Origin: Sphaerospermopsis sp. SIO1G1
GTDB taxonomy: Bacteria > Cyanobacteriota > Cyanobacteriia > Cyanobacteriales > Nostocaceae
DNA: 64,000 nt
Assembly: GCA_010672785.1 (NCBI GenBank)
Contig: JAAHFX010000009.1
Span: 276,516 to 340,515 of the forward strand
Direction of reading: 5' to 3'
Part shown: one piece after another, positions 26,459-35,445 of the stretch
Numbering within the stretch: position 1 is the stretch's first letter
Layout: every line of letters begins with the position of its first letter
Program-made: the position numbers and the translations under genes
The notes under the pieces: generated by a model
What the model was told of the DNA's origin: nothing
Seen by the model: only the letters and a program-made list of their open reading frames with translations
Databases searched by the model: none

Positions 26459-27646
26459 ATGAAATTCTTAGGTATAAAAATAAAATTAATCAAAGTTATT
26501 AGTATGAAACCAATATTCCTCGCTATCATCTGCGATTATCTAGAAGAAGAATGGCATAGTATGAATTTATGCTCTCAGATGCTATTTAAACATCTGCAAA
26601 CTGAACATCCAAAATCTATCGAAGCTATACAAGTTCTTCCCCAATTTAAACAGCGGTTTCAAAACATCCCCAAACTAGGTAAAAAACACGTTGCATTTAA
26701 TGCAGATCGCTTTCTGAACCGATTTTGGTATTATCCCCAGTATCTCAAACCAAAAGTAAAAGAATTTGATTTTTACCATATTGCAGATCATTCCTATGCT
26801 CATTTAGCACTGGTATTACCTCCTGAAAAAACAGGAGTTTACTGTCATGATATTGACGCTTTTCGCTCCCTGATAGAACCAGAACAAGAACCAAGACCGG
26901 CATGGTATCAAGCTATGTCTCGGCGAATTTTAAGAGGTTTACAATCATGCTCATTAGTATTTTATTCCAATCAAGAAATTAGAAAACAAATTGAACATTA
27001 TCAACTTGTAGAACCATCTCGGTTAGTTCATGCTCCTTTGGGTGTTGCTTCTGAATTTAGTCTAATTAAATATGACCATATTGATCAAACAATAAATCAT
27101 AAAATCAACAAAAAACCCTTTATCCTCCATGTAGGTAGTTGTATTCCCAGAAAAAGAATAGATGTCTTATTAGATGTATTTGCTAAAATCAAAAATATTC
27201 ACCCAGAATTGCAACTTGTTAAAGTTAGTGGAGAATGGACTCAAAATCAAAAACAACAAATTCAAGATTTAGAGATTAGTCAATCTATCATTCATTTACA
27301 AGGTTTAGAAAGAACAACCATAGCATCCCTTTATCAACAAGCATCTGCTGTATTATTAACCAGTGAAGCTGAAGGTTTTGGACTACCAATAATCGAAGCA
27401 TTAGCTTGTGGAGCAATAGTTATTGCTAGTGATCTGACTGTATTACGGGAAGTAGGAGGAAAAGGTGTAATATATTGTCCAGTTAATGATATTTTAACTT
27501 GGGTAGAAACTTTAACAAAAGTATTATCCAACCCAAATTTTGCTCCTGATCAGAATCTTCGTCTCCAGCAAGCACAAAAATATTCTTGGTCAAATCATGC
27601 TCAAATTATTGCCCAATCCTATTTAAAATTAGCAAGTAAAAGGTAA
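26459..27646 (+). CDS. Family 4 glycosyltransferase (WbnK/WcaI-like)
   Basis: A GT-B transferase of up to 395 residues. The second ATG at 26504 (MKPIFLAIICDYLEEEW) is the more likely start, because the first 15 residues are not family-like. The C-terminal domain has FILHVGSCIPRKRIDVLLDVF and the SEAEGFGLPIIEALACGAIVI segment with the E-x7-E motif. It overlaps no other gene and ends 3 bp before the next glycosyltransferase, so the two form an operon. Confidence 0.9.
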   Translation: MKFLGIKIKLIKVISMKPIFLAIICDYLEEEWHSMNLCSQMLFKHLQTEHPKSIEAIQVLPQFKQRFQNIPKLGKKHVAFNADRFLNRFWYYPQYLKPKVKEFDFYHIADHSYAHLALVLPPEKTGVYCHDIDAFRSLIEPEQEPRPAWYQAMSRRILRGLQSCSLVFYSNQEIRKQIEHYQLVEPSRLVHAPLGVASEFSLIKYDHIDQTINHKINKKPFILHVGSCIPRKRIDVLLDVFAKIKNIHPELQLVKVSGEWTQNQKQQIQDLEISQSIIHLQGLERTTIASLYQQASAVLLTSEAEGFGLPIIEALACGAIVIASDLTVLREVGGKGVIYCPVNDILTWVETLTKVLSNPNFAPDQNLRLQQAQKYSWSNHAQIIAQSYLKLASKR

Positions 27647-27649
27647 AGT

Positions 27650-28840
27650 ATGAAAATTGTTTTTGTTAACCCAGTGGGAGTTATTGGTGGTGCAGAAAGG
27701 GCTATATTAACGATCATGGATGCTCTGATCAAAACAAACACAGATATAAAAATTTCCCTGATTGTTGGTACTGATGGCCCAATGATAGCAGAAGCTAATA
27801 AGTTGGGAGTAGAAGTTCAATTATTACAACTACCAACAGAATTTAACCAACTTGGTGATAGTAGCTTAAAAGGAAATAGTAAAATTATAGGTAGACTAAA
27901 ATTATTATTACAATTATCTTCTCTTGCTCCTAGTTTATGGCAATATCTACGCAAATTTCGCCAAACCATAAAATTATTACAACCTGATATTATTCATACT
28001 AATGGAATCAAAGCCAATCTCATTACATCCTTAGCAGGAGTTAAAAATATACCCATAATTTGGCATATTCAAGATTTCTATGGTTCGCGTCCTTTAGTTG
28101 CTCAACTACTCAAATTTGCCAGTCAAAGAGCAACAAAAGCGATCGCCATCTCTCAAGCAATAAGTGAAGATGTCAAAAAAACCTTACCCGGGTTACCATT
28201 AGAAGTAATTTACAGTGCTATAGATATCAATTATTTCTCCCCTCTCAATTCACCTGCAAATGATCCTATCAAAATAGGATTAGTCGCTACTTTTGCTCGT
28301 TGGAAAGGTCATGATATTTTTCTAGAAGCAGGATCAGAAATTATGAAAACTCATCCAAATTTAAACATACAATTCTGTATAGTAGGGGGAGCAATTTATA
28401 AAACTCGTGGTTCACAATTTTCTGAGCAAGAATTAAGACAAAAAGCTAAGGATTTAGACATTGCTAACAATGTAGAATTTCTTGGTTTTCAACAAGACAT
28501 CGTCCAAGCTTACCGCAACTTAGATATAGTAGTTCATGGCAGCACCCAACCAGAACCATTTGGTTTAGCAATAGTAGAAGCAATGTCCTGTGGTAAACCT
28601 GTAATAGTCTCTCAAGCTGGTGGTGCAGCAGAATTGTTCACTCATAATTATGACGCAATTGGTGTACCTCCTGGACAACCAAAAACCTTAGCATCGGCAA
28701 TTTTAGACTTGGTAGAACATCCTGAAAAACGTCATCAACTCTCAGTACAAGCAAGACAGACAGTACAACAACGCTTCAGTCATGAACGTTTAGGTAAGCA
28801 AATTTTAGCTGTTTATAGAAACTATAGGGATAATATTTGA
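27650..28840 (+). CDS. Family 4 glycosyltransferase
   Basis: A 396-residue GT-B transferase opening with FVNPVGVIGGAERAIL, a glycine-rich loop common in GT4. The C-terminal half has LVATFARWKGHDIFL, the QPEPFGLAIVEAMSCGKPVIVS E-x7-E block and GGAAELF. It follows the preceding transferase by 3 bp. Its last codons (DNI and stop) lie inside a dispersed repeat whose other copy starts at 60011, so the present C-terminus was apparently supplied by that repeat. Confidence 0.92.
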   Translation: MKIVFVNPVGVIGGAERAILTIMDALIKTNTDIKISLIVGTDGPMIAEANKLGVEVQLLQLPTEFNQLGDSSLKGNSKIIGRLKLLLQLSSLAPSLWQYLRKFRQTIKLLQPDIIHTNGIKANLITSLAGVKNIPIIWHIQDFYGSRPLVAQLLKFASQRATKAIAISQAISEDVKKTLPGLPLEVIYSAIDINYFSPLNSPANDPIKIGLVATFARWKGHDIFLEAGSEIMKTHPNLNIQFCIVGGAIYKTRGSQFSEQELRQKAKDLDIANNVEFLGFQQDIVQAYRNLDIVVHGSTQPEPFGLAIVEAMSCGKPVIVSQAGGAAELFTHNYDAIGVPPGQPKTLASAILDLVEHPEKRHQLSVQARQTVQQRFSHERLGKQILAVYRNYRDNI

Positions 28841-28976
28841 TTCTTGAAAAAATACGTAGGGTGTGTAAATCCCTTCGGGAATGGTTTCGCTAAAGTGATA
28901 GCGTAACGCACCCAACCCTTGAATCTATCCCACTTGATAATGGTGCGTTACGAACTTCGTTCTAACACACCCTACA
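28829..28976 (+). repeat. GTAGGGTGTG palindromic repeat, copy 1
   Basis: A 148-bp unit whose left boundary GATAATATTTGATTCTTGAA, the ACGTAGGGTGTGTAAAT block, the TTCGCTAAAGTGATAGCGT core and the final AACACACCCTACA recur in reverse orientation at 59875-60011. The outer GTAGGGTGTG/CACACCCTAC arms can pair. A shorter relative lies near 48222-48280. Confidence 0.82.
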
Positions 28977-29056
28977 ATACCTAATTTTATTCAAAACTTA
29001 AATAGGAGTCCTATATTTGGGATCTTATAAGAGTGAGATTATGGAATAAAGGAATG

Positions 29057-29827
29057 TCAAAACAAAACTTGTACAGAATCAAAATATTTCATTTCTAATT
29101 GCACTTGTGCATTCCCACCATTAACTGAAACTTCCACCCAACCGTGACTACCAACCAAAGCTAAAACTTCCCCAATTTCCACATCACTATAAGTCGTACA
29201 TCCGGGAATAGTTAAACCATTAATTTCCACACACCAAATTTTACCCTCTACAAAACTACCAGGAATATTACTAACTAAATTACCAAAATGATCTATATAT
29301 TGAATACAACCTTTGAGAGTATGATCTGTAATTTGAAATTCTGTAATCTCGAATTTTACCAAAGTTTCAGGATTTATTTCTCTACCGATTTTCTCTAGAG
29401 ATACACCACTTGCTAAATGTGCTGCAACAGGTGCGAAAATATCTCTACCGTGAAAAGTGCTGCTTGGTTGAGATATGCGCCAATATTCAGAGTTTGTTAA
29501 TTCTACAGCAGTAATTACCGGATTTTCAGAAATTATACCACTAAAAATACCATTATCAGGCCCAATCAAATAACCTTGTTTTAATTGTAGTGCGATCGCT
29601 CTCCTTTTGCTACCTACCCCTGGATCAACTACTGCTAAATGTACGGTATCCGGTGGAAAGTAAGGATATGCGTTCATCAAAGCAAACCTAGCAGCAGCAA
29701 GATTTTGTGGTGGTATTTGGTGGGTTAAATCAATTAATTGTAATTGGGAATTTATTGTAGTGATTACACCTTTCATCACACCAACATAAACATCATTATT
29801 ACCAAAATCAGTTAATAAAGTAATCAT
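29057..29827 (-). CDS. SAM hydroxide adenosyltransferase (DUF62 family)
   Basis: A 256-residue member of the family that includes SAM-dependent chlorinase/fluorinase. Most bacterial members instead hydrolyse S-adenosylmethionine to adenosine and methionine. Motifs seen are LLTDFG (4-9), VDPGVGS (68-74), GPDNGIF and FHGRDIFAP. The halide-specific features cannot be judged, so the hydrolase reading is the safe one. The ATG lies five bases from a 180-bp heptamer array on its 5' side, with no ordinary ribosome binding site, so the leader is unusual. Confidence 0.88.
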   Translation of the reverse strand: MITLLTDFGNNDVYVGVMKGVITTINSQLQLIDLTHQIPPQNLAAARFALMNAYPYFPPDTVHLAVVDPGVGSKRRAIALQLKQGYLIGPDNGIFSGIISENPVITAVELTNSEYWRISQPSSTFHGRDIFAPVAAHLASGVSLEKIGREINPETLVKFEITEFQITDHTLKGCIQYIDHFGNLVSNIPGSFVEGKIWCVEINGLTIPGCTTYSDVEIGEVLALVGSHGWVEVSVNGGNAQVQLEMKYFDSVQVLF

Positions 29828-29832
29828 TTAGA

Positions 29833-30010
29833 ACTACGAACTACGAATTACGAATTACGAATTACGAACTACGAATTACGAACTACGAATTACGAATTAC
29901 GAACTACGAATTACGAACTACGAACTACGAATTACGAATTACGAACTACGAATTACGAACTACGAATTACGAATTACGAACTACGAATTACGAATTACGA
30001 ACTACGAATT
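29833..30010. repeat. ACGAATT/ACGAACT heptamer array
   Basis: About 25 head-to-tail 7-base units, mixing ACGAATT and ACGAACT. This is the classic short tandemly repeated heptamer of heterocyst-forming cyanobacteria. It has no spacers, so it is not a CRISPR array. It sits just upstream of the DUF62 start on the minus strand. Confidence 0.95.
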
Positions 30011-30029
30011 AAATAATCATTCCTACATA

Positions 30030-30078
30030 AAAATAAAAGTAGGATGGCAATAAACATATATTTATTCACACATCCTAC
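30030..30078 (-). terminator. Terminator of gatC
   Basis: Arms GTAGGATG (30039-30046) and CATCCTAC (30071-30078), with an extra inner AATAAA/TTTATT pairing, followed on the minus strand by TTTTATTTTTATG. It lies 15 bp past the gatC stop. Confidence 0.7.
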
Positions 30079-30092
30079 ATCAGGATAATTAC

Positions 30093-30383
30093 TTAATCAG
30101 AATTAAGGATTTTCGGAACTCTGAAAAAATCACCTTCCTGCTCAGGTGCGCTGCTGAGAATAGCTTCCCGTTCTGGATAAGGTTGTAAATTATCTTCTCT
30201 GGTAATATTACTAACATCAATTGCTCTAGTAGTGGGAGCTACATTAGTAACATCTAGTTCGCTCAGTTGTTCCACGTATTCCAGAATATCACCAAGTTGA
30301 GTAGTAAATTTCTCTTCCTCTTCTGGTGTCAATTCTAACCGAGCTAAATTAGCAACTTTATGGACTTGTTCGCGATCAATCAT
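30093..30383 (-). CDS. gatC: Aspartyl/glutamyl-tRNA amidotransferase subunit C
   Basis: The small subunit of GatCAB, which converts Glu-tRNA-Gln (and Asp-tRNA-Asn where present) to the correct amide. The 96-residue protein shows the conserved VHKVANLARLELTPEEEEKF start, the ILEYVEQLSELDV helix and VAPTTRAIDVSNITREDN. GatC wraps around GatA and stabilises the complex. GatA and GatB are not in the window, which is normal for cyanobacteria. It follows ycf3 on the same strand, separated by short repeats. Confidence 0.95.
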   Translation of the reverse strand: MIDREQVHKVANLARLELTPEEEEKFTTQLGDILEYVEQLSELDVTNVAPTTRAIDVSNITREDNLQPYPEREAILSSAPEQEGDFFRVPKILNSD

Positions 30384-30388
30384 TTTCA

Positions 30389-30555
30389 GTTATCAGTTTT
30401 TCAGTTATCAGTTTTTCAGTTATCAGTTATCAGTTATCAGTTACCAGTTATCAGTTATCAGTTATCAGTTACCAGTTATCAGTTATCAGTTATCAGTTCT
30501 TCAGTTATCACTGTTACCTGTTACCTGTTACCTGTTACCTGTTACCTGTTACCTG
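30389..30555. repeat. CAGTTATCAGTT and TGTTACC short tandem arrays
   Basis: About 110 bp of CAGTTATCAGTT-like units, then a TGTTACC heptamer array, between ycf3 and gatC. The same motifs recur at 31133-31160, 51440-51478 and 52725-52830. The array would be part of any ycf3-gatC transcript. Confidence 0.9.
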
Positions 30556-30571
30556 TTCCCTGTTCACCAAA

Positions 30572-31093
30572 TTAAAAGAATACGTCAATTTGCGATCGCC
30601 CGGTAGTTTTCAACCAGTTTTGTGCTTCAATATAATTGTTAGGAGCTAGGCGAATTGCTCTGATCCAATAATCAGCGGCTTGATCAAATAAAGTTTCTCC
30701 AGCATCATTATCACCCTCTTCCTTAGCTTTTTCACCTTTGAAGTGATAAATGACAGCGATATTGTTTAAAGCTTGAGGTAAACGGGGGTTGATTTCAATG
30801 GCTTTGTGATAATGTTCTAAGGCTTTATCATGATCACCATTACTAGCATAGATTAAACCCATATTGTAAAGAATATAACTCTTATCATTTGGGTCTTCTT
30901 CTAAAGATAAAGCTTCCTCATAATATTCTAAAGCTTCAGCATACTCACCTTCAGTCTGGGCTGACATTCCATCACGATAATATACAAATGCTTCTTTAGC
31001 TTTTTTGTTAGTAGGCAGCATTTTCAGGATAATATCTGCCATAACGGTAAAAGACTTGTCAACAAAGTTATCGTTTTTCTGTGTTCTTGGCAT
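30572..31093 (-). CDS. ycf3: Photosystem I assembly protein Ycf3
   Basis: A chaperone for assembly of photosystem I, peripheral to the thylakoid membrane. The 173-residue protein has the standard N-terminus PRTQKNDNFVDKSFTVMADI and three tetratricopeptide repeats (about residues 35-150; e.g. AFVYYRDGMSAQTEGEYAEA, then the YNMGLIYASNGDHDKALEHY type). The length equals that of chloroplast Ycf3. It is on the same strand as murE upstream and gatC downstream. Confidence 0.96.
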   Translation of the reverse strand: MPRTQKNDNFVDKSFTVMADIILKMLPTNKKAKEAFVYYRDGMSAQTEGEYAEALEYYEEALSLEEDPNDKSYILYNMGLIYASNGDHDKALEHYHKAIEINPRLPQALNNIAVIYHFKGEKAKEEGDNDAGETLFDQAADYWIRAIRLAPNNYIEAQNWLKTTGRSQIDVFF

Positions 31094-31234
31094 AATCGCC
31101 CCTATGGTAACTCAATTAGTAATCTAACTGATTTTCAGTTATCAGTTATCAGTTATCAGGAAGTAAAAATCTTTCATCCCATCACCCCATCACCCCCTCT
31201 CCCCCTCTTCCCCTCTTCCCCTCTCCCCCTCTCC

Positions 31235-32725
31235 CTAAACCTTATTAAAATTTCTCATCTTCAAAGCTTCCCTAGCTTGTTCTCGATCATCAAAATGGAT
31301 TTTTTCCGTTCCCAAAATTTGATAATCTTCATGGCCTTTACCTGCTAATAACACACCATCACCAGGTTGAGCTTTTAAGATTGTGCTATGAATTGCTTGA
31401 GCGCGATCGCCAATAATCACAGGTTTGATACTGTCAGGAATACCAGCCACAATATCCTCTAAAATTGTATCAGGGTTCTCTGTGCGGGGGTTATCAGAAG
31501 TCACTACCGCAACATCAGCTAATTGTGCCGCAATTCTACCCATTTTTGGACGTTTTGTTCTGTCTCTATCTCCCCCACACCCAAACACACAAATCATTCT
31601 TCCTGGTATAAATGGACGAGAAGCTTTCAGTAAATTTTCTAAACTATCAGGAGTGTGAGCATAATCCACAATCACACTTATATCTTGATTATCGCTGATT
31701 TGTACCCGTTCCATCCTGCCAGGAACGCCAGGGAAATCCAGTATACATTTTCCTAGTAATTGTAAATCTACACCTAAATGTAAAACCGCACCGACAGCAG
31801 CTAAGAGATTTTCTAAATTATATTGTCCCACCAGAGGAGAAGTAAAAGCCACATCACCTTGGGGAGTGTGCAAAATACCACTTACACCATTGGGATGATA
31901 ACTTAAACCACTCATCCAAAAATCGGCATTATTATCATTAACGCTATAAGTCCAAACCCGATCTTTTCCTAACCCAGTAATTAAACGCTTACCATATTCA
32001 TCATGAGCATTAATAATAGCCCTACCTTGCAAATAGTCAGGAGAAAATAACATAGCCTTAGCTTGGAAATAATCCTCCATATCCTTGTGATAGTCAAGGT
32101 GATCTTGGGTAAGATTAGTAAATACAGCCACCTCAAAAGGACAACCTAAAACCCTATCTTGAGCTAAACCAATCGAGCTAACCTCCATCACCCCAAACTC
32201 GCATCCAGCATCAACAGCTTGAGCTAAATTTTGTTGAAAGTCCACCTGTAAAGGAGTAGTCAAAGCAGCAGTTTGAGAAAAACCCGGCCAGCGAGTATAA
32301 AGAGTTCCTAACAAAGCCGTCGCTAAGTTAGCTTTTGTGAGAAAATATTCAATAAGGTGGGTAGTTGTGGTTTTACCGTTCGTGCCGGTAACACCCACCA
32401 TCTTTAATTTCCGACCAGGATAACCATAAAAAGCACTGGCTACTTGAGCGCAGACTTTATTCATGTTACTACCACTAATTACCATATCTGCGGCAGAAGG
32501 TGGTTTTTTAGTCATAGCCTCTGGGGAGATGATAGCAGCAACCGCACCAGCAGCTAAAGCACCAGGCCAGAACTCTCCCCCATCAACCCTAGCACCAGGA
32601 ATACCAATAAACAAATCTCCATCACCGCAAGCATGGGAATTAGTCTGGATACCCTTAATTTCTACATCGCCAATATTTGCAATTTGCAAACCATCAACAG
32701 CAGCTAATAATTCTTGTAATTTCAT
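31235..32725 (-). CDS. murE: UDP-N-acetylmuramoyl-tripeptide synthetase (meso-DAP adding)
   Basis: Adds meso-diaminopimelate to UDP-MurNAc-L-Ala-D-Glu in peptidoglycan synthesis, using ATP. The 496-residue protein has the three Mur-ligase domains. The ATP P-loop reads GTNGKT (114-119) and the central domain has the usual NLTQDHLDYH. The DNPR motif (411-414) marks the diaminopimelate-specific enzyme rather than the lysine type. The glutaredoxin-like gene lies 32 bp upstream on the same strand. Downstream repeats separate it from ycf3. Confidence 0.97.
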   Translation of the reverse strand: MKLQELLAAVDGLQIANIGDVEIKGIQTNSHACGDGDLFIGIPGARVDGGEFWPGALAAGAVAAIISPEAMTKKPPSAADMVISGSNMNKVCAQVASAFYGYPGRKLKMVGVTGTNGKTTTTHLIEYFLTKANLATALLGTLYTRWPGFSQTAALTTPLQVDFQQNLAQAVDAGCEFGVMEVSSIGLAQDRVLGCPFEVAVFTNLTQDHLDYHKDMEDYFQAKAMLFSPDYLQGRAIINAHDEYGKRLITGLGKDRVWTYSVNDNNADFWMSGLSYHPNGVSGILHTPQGDVAFTSPLVGQYNLENLLAAVGAVLHLGVDLQLLGKCILDFPGVPGRMERVQISDNQDISVIVDYAHTPDSLENLLKASRPFIPGRMICVFGCGGDRDRTKRPKMGRIAAQLADVAVVTSDNPRTENPDTILEDIVAGIPDSIKPVIIGDRAQAIHSTILKAQPGDGVLLAGKGHEDYQILGTEKIHFDDREQAREALKMRNFNKV

Positions 32726-32757
32726 ATATCAAAACCTGACATAAAATAACATGGTGT

Positions 32758-33069
32758 TTATTCTGCATTATTTTTTTCTATATTGGGAAGATATCTTAAT
32801 AGTAATTTTTCCAACTGCTTCACACTAGCACGGGGAGAAGGACGGGGTATAGGTTGTAACTCCTGCATATTCTCTGTGTCCTCTGTGTCTCTGTGGTTCA
32901 ATAAAAACAAAACCGGAATTTCATACTGATAAGCATTAAACCAATCTTCACAGGTAGTAATATCTCGGATTTCTAAATCAAAAGCAATACTGGTAATTTG
33001 TTCTAGCTTTTCTTGTAAACCTTCACAAAGATGACAACCGGGTTTACTGTAGAGGATAATTTTGATCAT
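32758..33069 (-). CDS. Glutaredoxin-like (DUF836) protein
   Basis: A 103-residue thioredoxin-fold protein with an N-terminal LYSKPGCHLC motif (CxxC at C12 and C15), a helix, and the YEIPVLFLL cis-proline segment. This is the glutaredoxin-like DUF836 group, probably a cytosolic thiol oxidoreductase with unknown partners. The C-terminal part carries a low-complexity insert (NHRDTEDTENMQ) that resembles a translated short repeat (CTCTGTGTCC-like at 32875-32900), so a repeat may have entered the coding region. Confidence 0.85.
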   Translation of the reverse strand: MIKIILYSKPGCHLCEGLQEKLEQITSIAFDLEIRDITTCEDWFNAYQYEIPVLFLLNHRDTEDTENMQELQPIPRPSPRASVKQLEKLLLRYLPNIEKNNAE

Positions 33070-33153
33070 CTTAGTAGTTCTTGAATTATGGTGGAGGCGG
33101 ATATGTTAACTGTGATATAATAGCAGAGAATTTATATTTAGATAGTAACTAAT

Positions 33154-33309
33154 TATGAAAAAACTGGACAACCTATAGGATTTCCAGATGTATTTATTGC
33201 TTCAATTGCAATAGAGAATAATTTAATCTTAGTCACAGGAAATACCAAACATTATCAAAAAAATCAAGCTTTAGGTTATCCTTTGAGAATAGATAATTGG
33301 CGAGAATGA
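33154..33309 (+). pseudogene. C-terminal remnant of a VapC-like PIN toxin
   Basis: The frame ending at TGA 33307-33309 reads IGFPDVFIASIAIENNLILV, then TGNTKHYQ. This matches the last third of VapC PIN-domain ribonucleases (pattern DxxIAaiAl-nnliLvTgNt-hF). There is no start, the N-terminal acidic residues are missing, and no VapB partner is beside it. The rest of 33070-33439 holds no gene. Confidence 0.65.
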
Positions 33310-33439
33310 ATATTTATAAAATCCATATATAACCAGAAACTTAAAAATCAAAATTTTATAAATCCTAGATATACTTATTCTGACAAATAAGACTAAAAAC
33401 AACCAAATCTATCATTAATAGGAGTTACATACCTTTCCT

Positions 33440-34201
33440 ATGAATATTTACAATATTCTTTCTCAAACCGAACTTGAATGTGTGAATGACAGTGTCAAAA
33501 AACCACTGTTAGCTGATTGTAAAAATGCCGAAAAAACCTTAGTTTTAATATTACCACAACTAGGAGACTTTGATAGCCTAGAATATGTGTGGTGGGTAAA
33601 ACGAGAATCACAAAATTTAGCACAGCAAAAAATTGCTATCCGCGCAGTAGGAATTGGTAATATTGAATCTGGCAAAAAATTCTGTGATTATACCGGATTT
33701 AACCCAGAAAACTTATTTATTGATCCTGATGCAGAACTACATCAACAACTCAATCTTTATCCAGGTTTACAAGTCTCAATTCCTGGACTTTCTCAATCAC
33801 AAAAATCGTGGTTAAATTTAATGTTGATGTGTGCAGGTATTAGTAGTCCAGGAACATTAAAAGAGGTGTTTCGTGGATATAAAGGCGATCGCCAAGCACC
33901 CCAATTAATAGATGATGATGAAGTTATTAAAGGTACTCCCTTACCAAATTTTAAAGGTTCGTTTTTTAAACTAGCTGGAGGAGATGGTTTTCAACGTCCT
34001 TTTGAATTAGCCACTCTCAGATTACAAAATATGGTAGAAGTTCTCTCAAATTGGTCAACTTATGTACCTAATTCTGCCTATTTAACCCAACGCGGTGGTA
34101 CTTTTTTATTTAATCCACAAGGTGAATTACTGTATGAACATCGAGATCCAGGAATTTTAGGTTTTGCAGCGAACATGAGTCAACCTTTATCATTTTTATG
34201 A
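33440..34201 (+). CDS. Peroxiredoxin-like (AhpC/TSA) family protein
   Basis: A 253-residue thioredoxin-fold protein of the AhpC/TSA-like group found across cyanobacteria. The first half has the LVLILPQLGDFDSLEYVWWV strand-helix unit. The middle has the GDRQAPQLIDDDEVIKGTPLPNF segment, and the C-terminus a strand pair GGTFLFNPQGELLYEHRDPG typical of redoxin folds. The classic peroxidatic Cys motif is not evident, so peroxidase activity is not assured. It precedes fbp on the same strand by about 200 bp. Confidence 0.7.
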   Translation: MNIYNILSQTELECVNDSVKKPLLADCKNAEKTLVLILPQLGDFDSLEYVWWVKRESQNLAQQKIAIRAVGIGNIESGKKFCDYTGFNPENLFIDPDAELHQQLNLYPGLQVSIPGLSQSQKSWLNLMLMCAGISSPGTLKEVFRGYKGDRQAPQLIDDDEVIKGTPLPNFKGSFFKLAGGDGFQRPFELATLRLQNMVEVLSNWSTYVPNSAYLTQRGGTFLFNPQGELLYEHRDPGILGFAANMSQPLSFL

Positions 34202-34407
34202 TCAAAGCGATTATTGAAAATAAGTCAGCACACAGAAGCAGCAGGAGATCAGAATTCAGTCAACCTCCCATAGTCATTTCTTTAGTTTATATAAAACACA
34301 TCTAACTTATCAAAATCCCTTTCTAAGATAGAGATAGCGGCTAGTCGTCGCTAAAAATTGCCATAGATAAACATGGCCTCACAGGAAAATCTTAGGAAGT
34401 AACCAAA

Positions 34408-35445
34408 ATGACTCAGGTATCAGAACCTCTAGATTTGTCCACAGACAGAACCTTAGACCGTGATTGTACAACTCTATCCCGTCATGTCCTTCAACAATTA
34501 CAAAGTTTTGGTCACGATGCCCAAGATTTAAGCGCATTGATGAATCGTATCGCCTTAGCGGGTAAACTAATTGCGAGAAGATTCAGCCGTGCTGGATTAA
34601 TGGAAAATGTGCTAGGATTTACCGGAGAAGTAAATGTTCAAGGTGAATCTGTGAAAAAGATGGACATTTACGCCAATGAAGTATTTATTTCCGTATTCAA
34701 ACAAAGTGGATTGGTTTGTCGTCTAGCTTCAGAAGAAATGGACAAACCTTACTATATCCCTGAAAACTGCCCCATTGGTCGCTATACCTTACTCTATGAT
34801 CCCATAGATGGTTCATCTAATACAGATATTAACCTCAGTTTAGGTTCAATATTTTCTATCCGTCAACAAGAAGGAACAGACTCAGATGGTGAAGCAAAAG
34901 ACCTTCTTCGCAACGGGAGAAAACAACTAGCAGCAGGTTATATCCTCTACGGCCCTAGCACAATGCTAGTTTATAGTATAGGTACAGGTGTACATTTCTT
35001 TACCCTTGACCCCAGCTTAGGAGAATTTATTCTCACAGAGGAAAATGTCCAAATACCTGATCATGGTGCAGTTTACAGCGTTAACGAAGGGAATTTTTGG
35101 CAGTGGGACGAATCATACAGAGAGTATATTCGCTATGTGCATCGAACGGAAGGATACACAGCCCGTTATAGTGGAGCGATGGTGAGTGACATTCACAGAA
35201 CCTTAGTTCAGGGGGGTGTATTTCTCTACCCAGGAACATTACAAAAACCAGAAGGTAAACTACGATTGCTATATGAATCTGCACCCTTAGCGTTTTTAAT
35301 TGAACAAGCTGGTGGACGTGCTACTACTGGAACAGAGGAAATATTAGATGTAGTACCAAAAAAATTACACCAACGAACACCTTTAATTATTGGCAGTAAG
35401 GAAGATGTAGCAAAAGTAGAATCTTTTTTGAAAAAAAGTGATTAA
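34408..35445 (+). CDS. fbp: Fructose-1,6-bisphosphatase, class I
   Basis: Hydrolyses fructose 1,6-bisphosphate to fructose 6-phosphate in the Calvin cycle and gluconeogenesis. The 345-residue protein has the metal-binding acidic pair E109/E110 and DPIDGSSN (131-138). The C-terminal substrate loop includes KLRLLYESAPLAFLIEQAGG. It starts the group fbp-zwf-opcA. In several Nostoc genomes tal lies between fbp and zwf, but here the 380-bp gap has no tal. This class I enzyme usually coexists with a class II FBP/SBPase encoded elsewhere. Confidence 0.97.
   Translation: MTQVSEPLDLSTDRTLDRDCTTLSRHVLQQLQSFGHDAQDLSALMNRIALAGKLIARRFSRAGLMENVLGFTGEVNVQGESVKKMDIYANEVFISVFKQSGLVCRLASEEMDKPYYIPENCPIGRYTLLYDPIDGSSNTDINLSLGSIFSIRQQEGTDSDGEAKDLLRNGRKQLAAGYILYGPSTMLVYSIGTGVHFFTLDPSLGEFILTEENVQIPDHGAVYSVNEGNFWQWDESYREYIRYVHRTEGYTARYSGAMVSDIHRTLVQGGVFLYPGTLQKPEGKLRLLYESAPLAFLIEQAGGRATTGTEEILDVVPKKLHQRTPLIIGSKEDVAKVESFLKKSD

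Noticed and set aside
29833..30555. Arrays that might suggest CRISPR
   Set aside because: Units are 7-12 bases, head-to-tail, without spacers, and no cas genes are present; they are short tandem repeats.
30360..30575. 71-codon frame with QLSVISYQ repeats
   Set aside because: Translation of the CAGTTATCAGTT array; not a gene.
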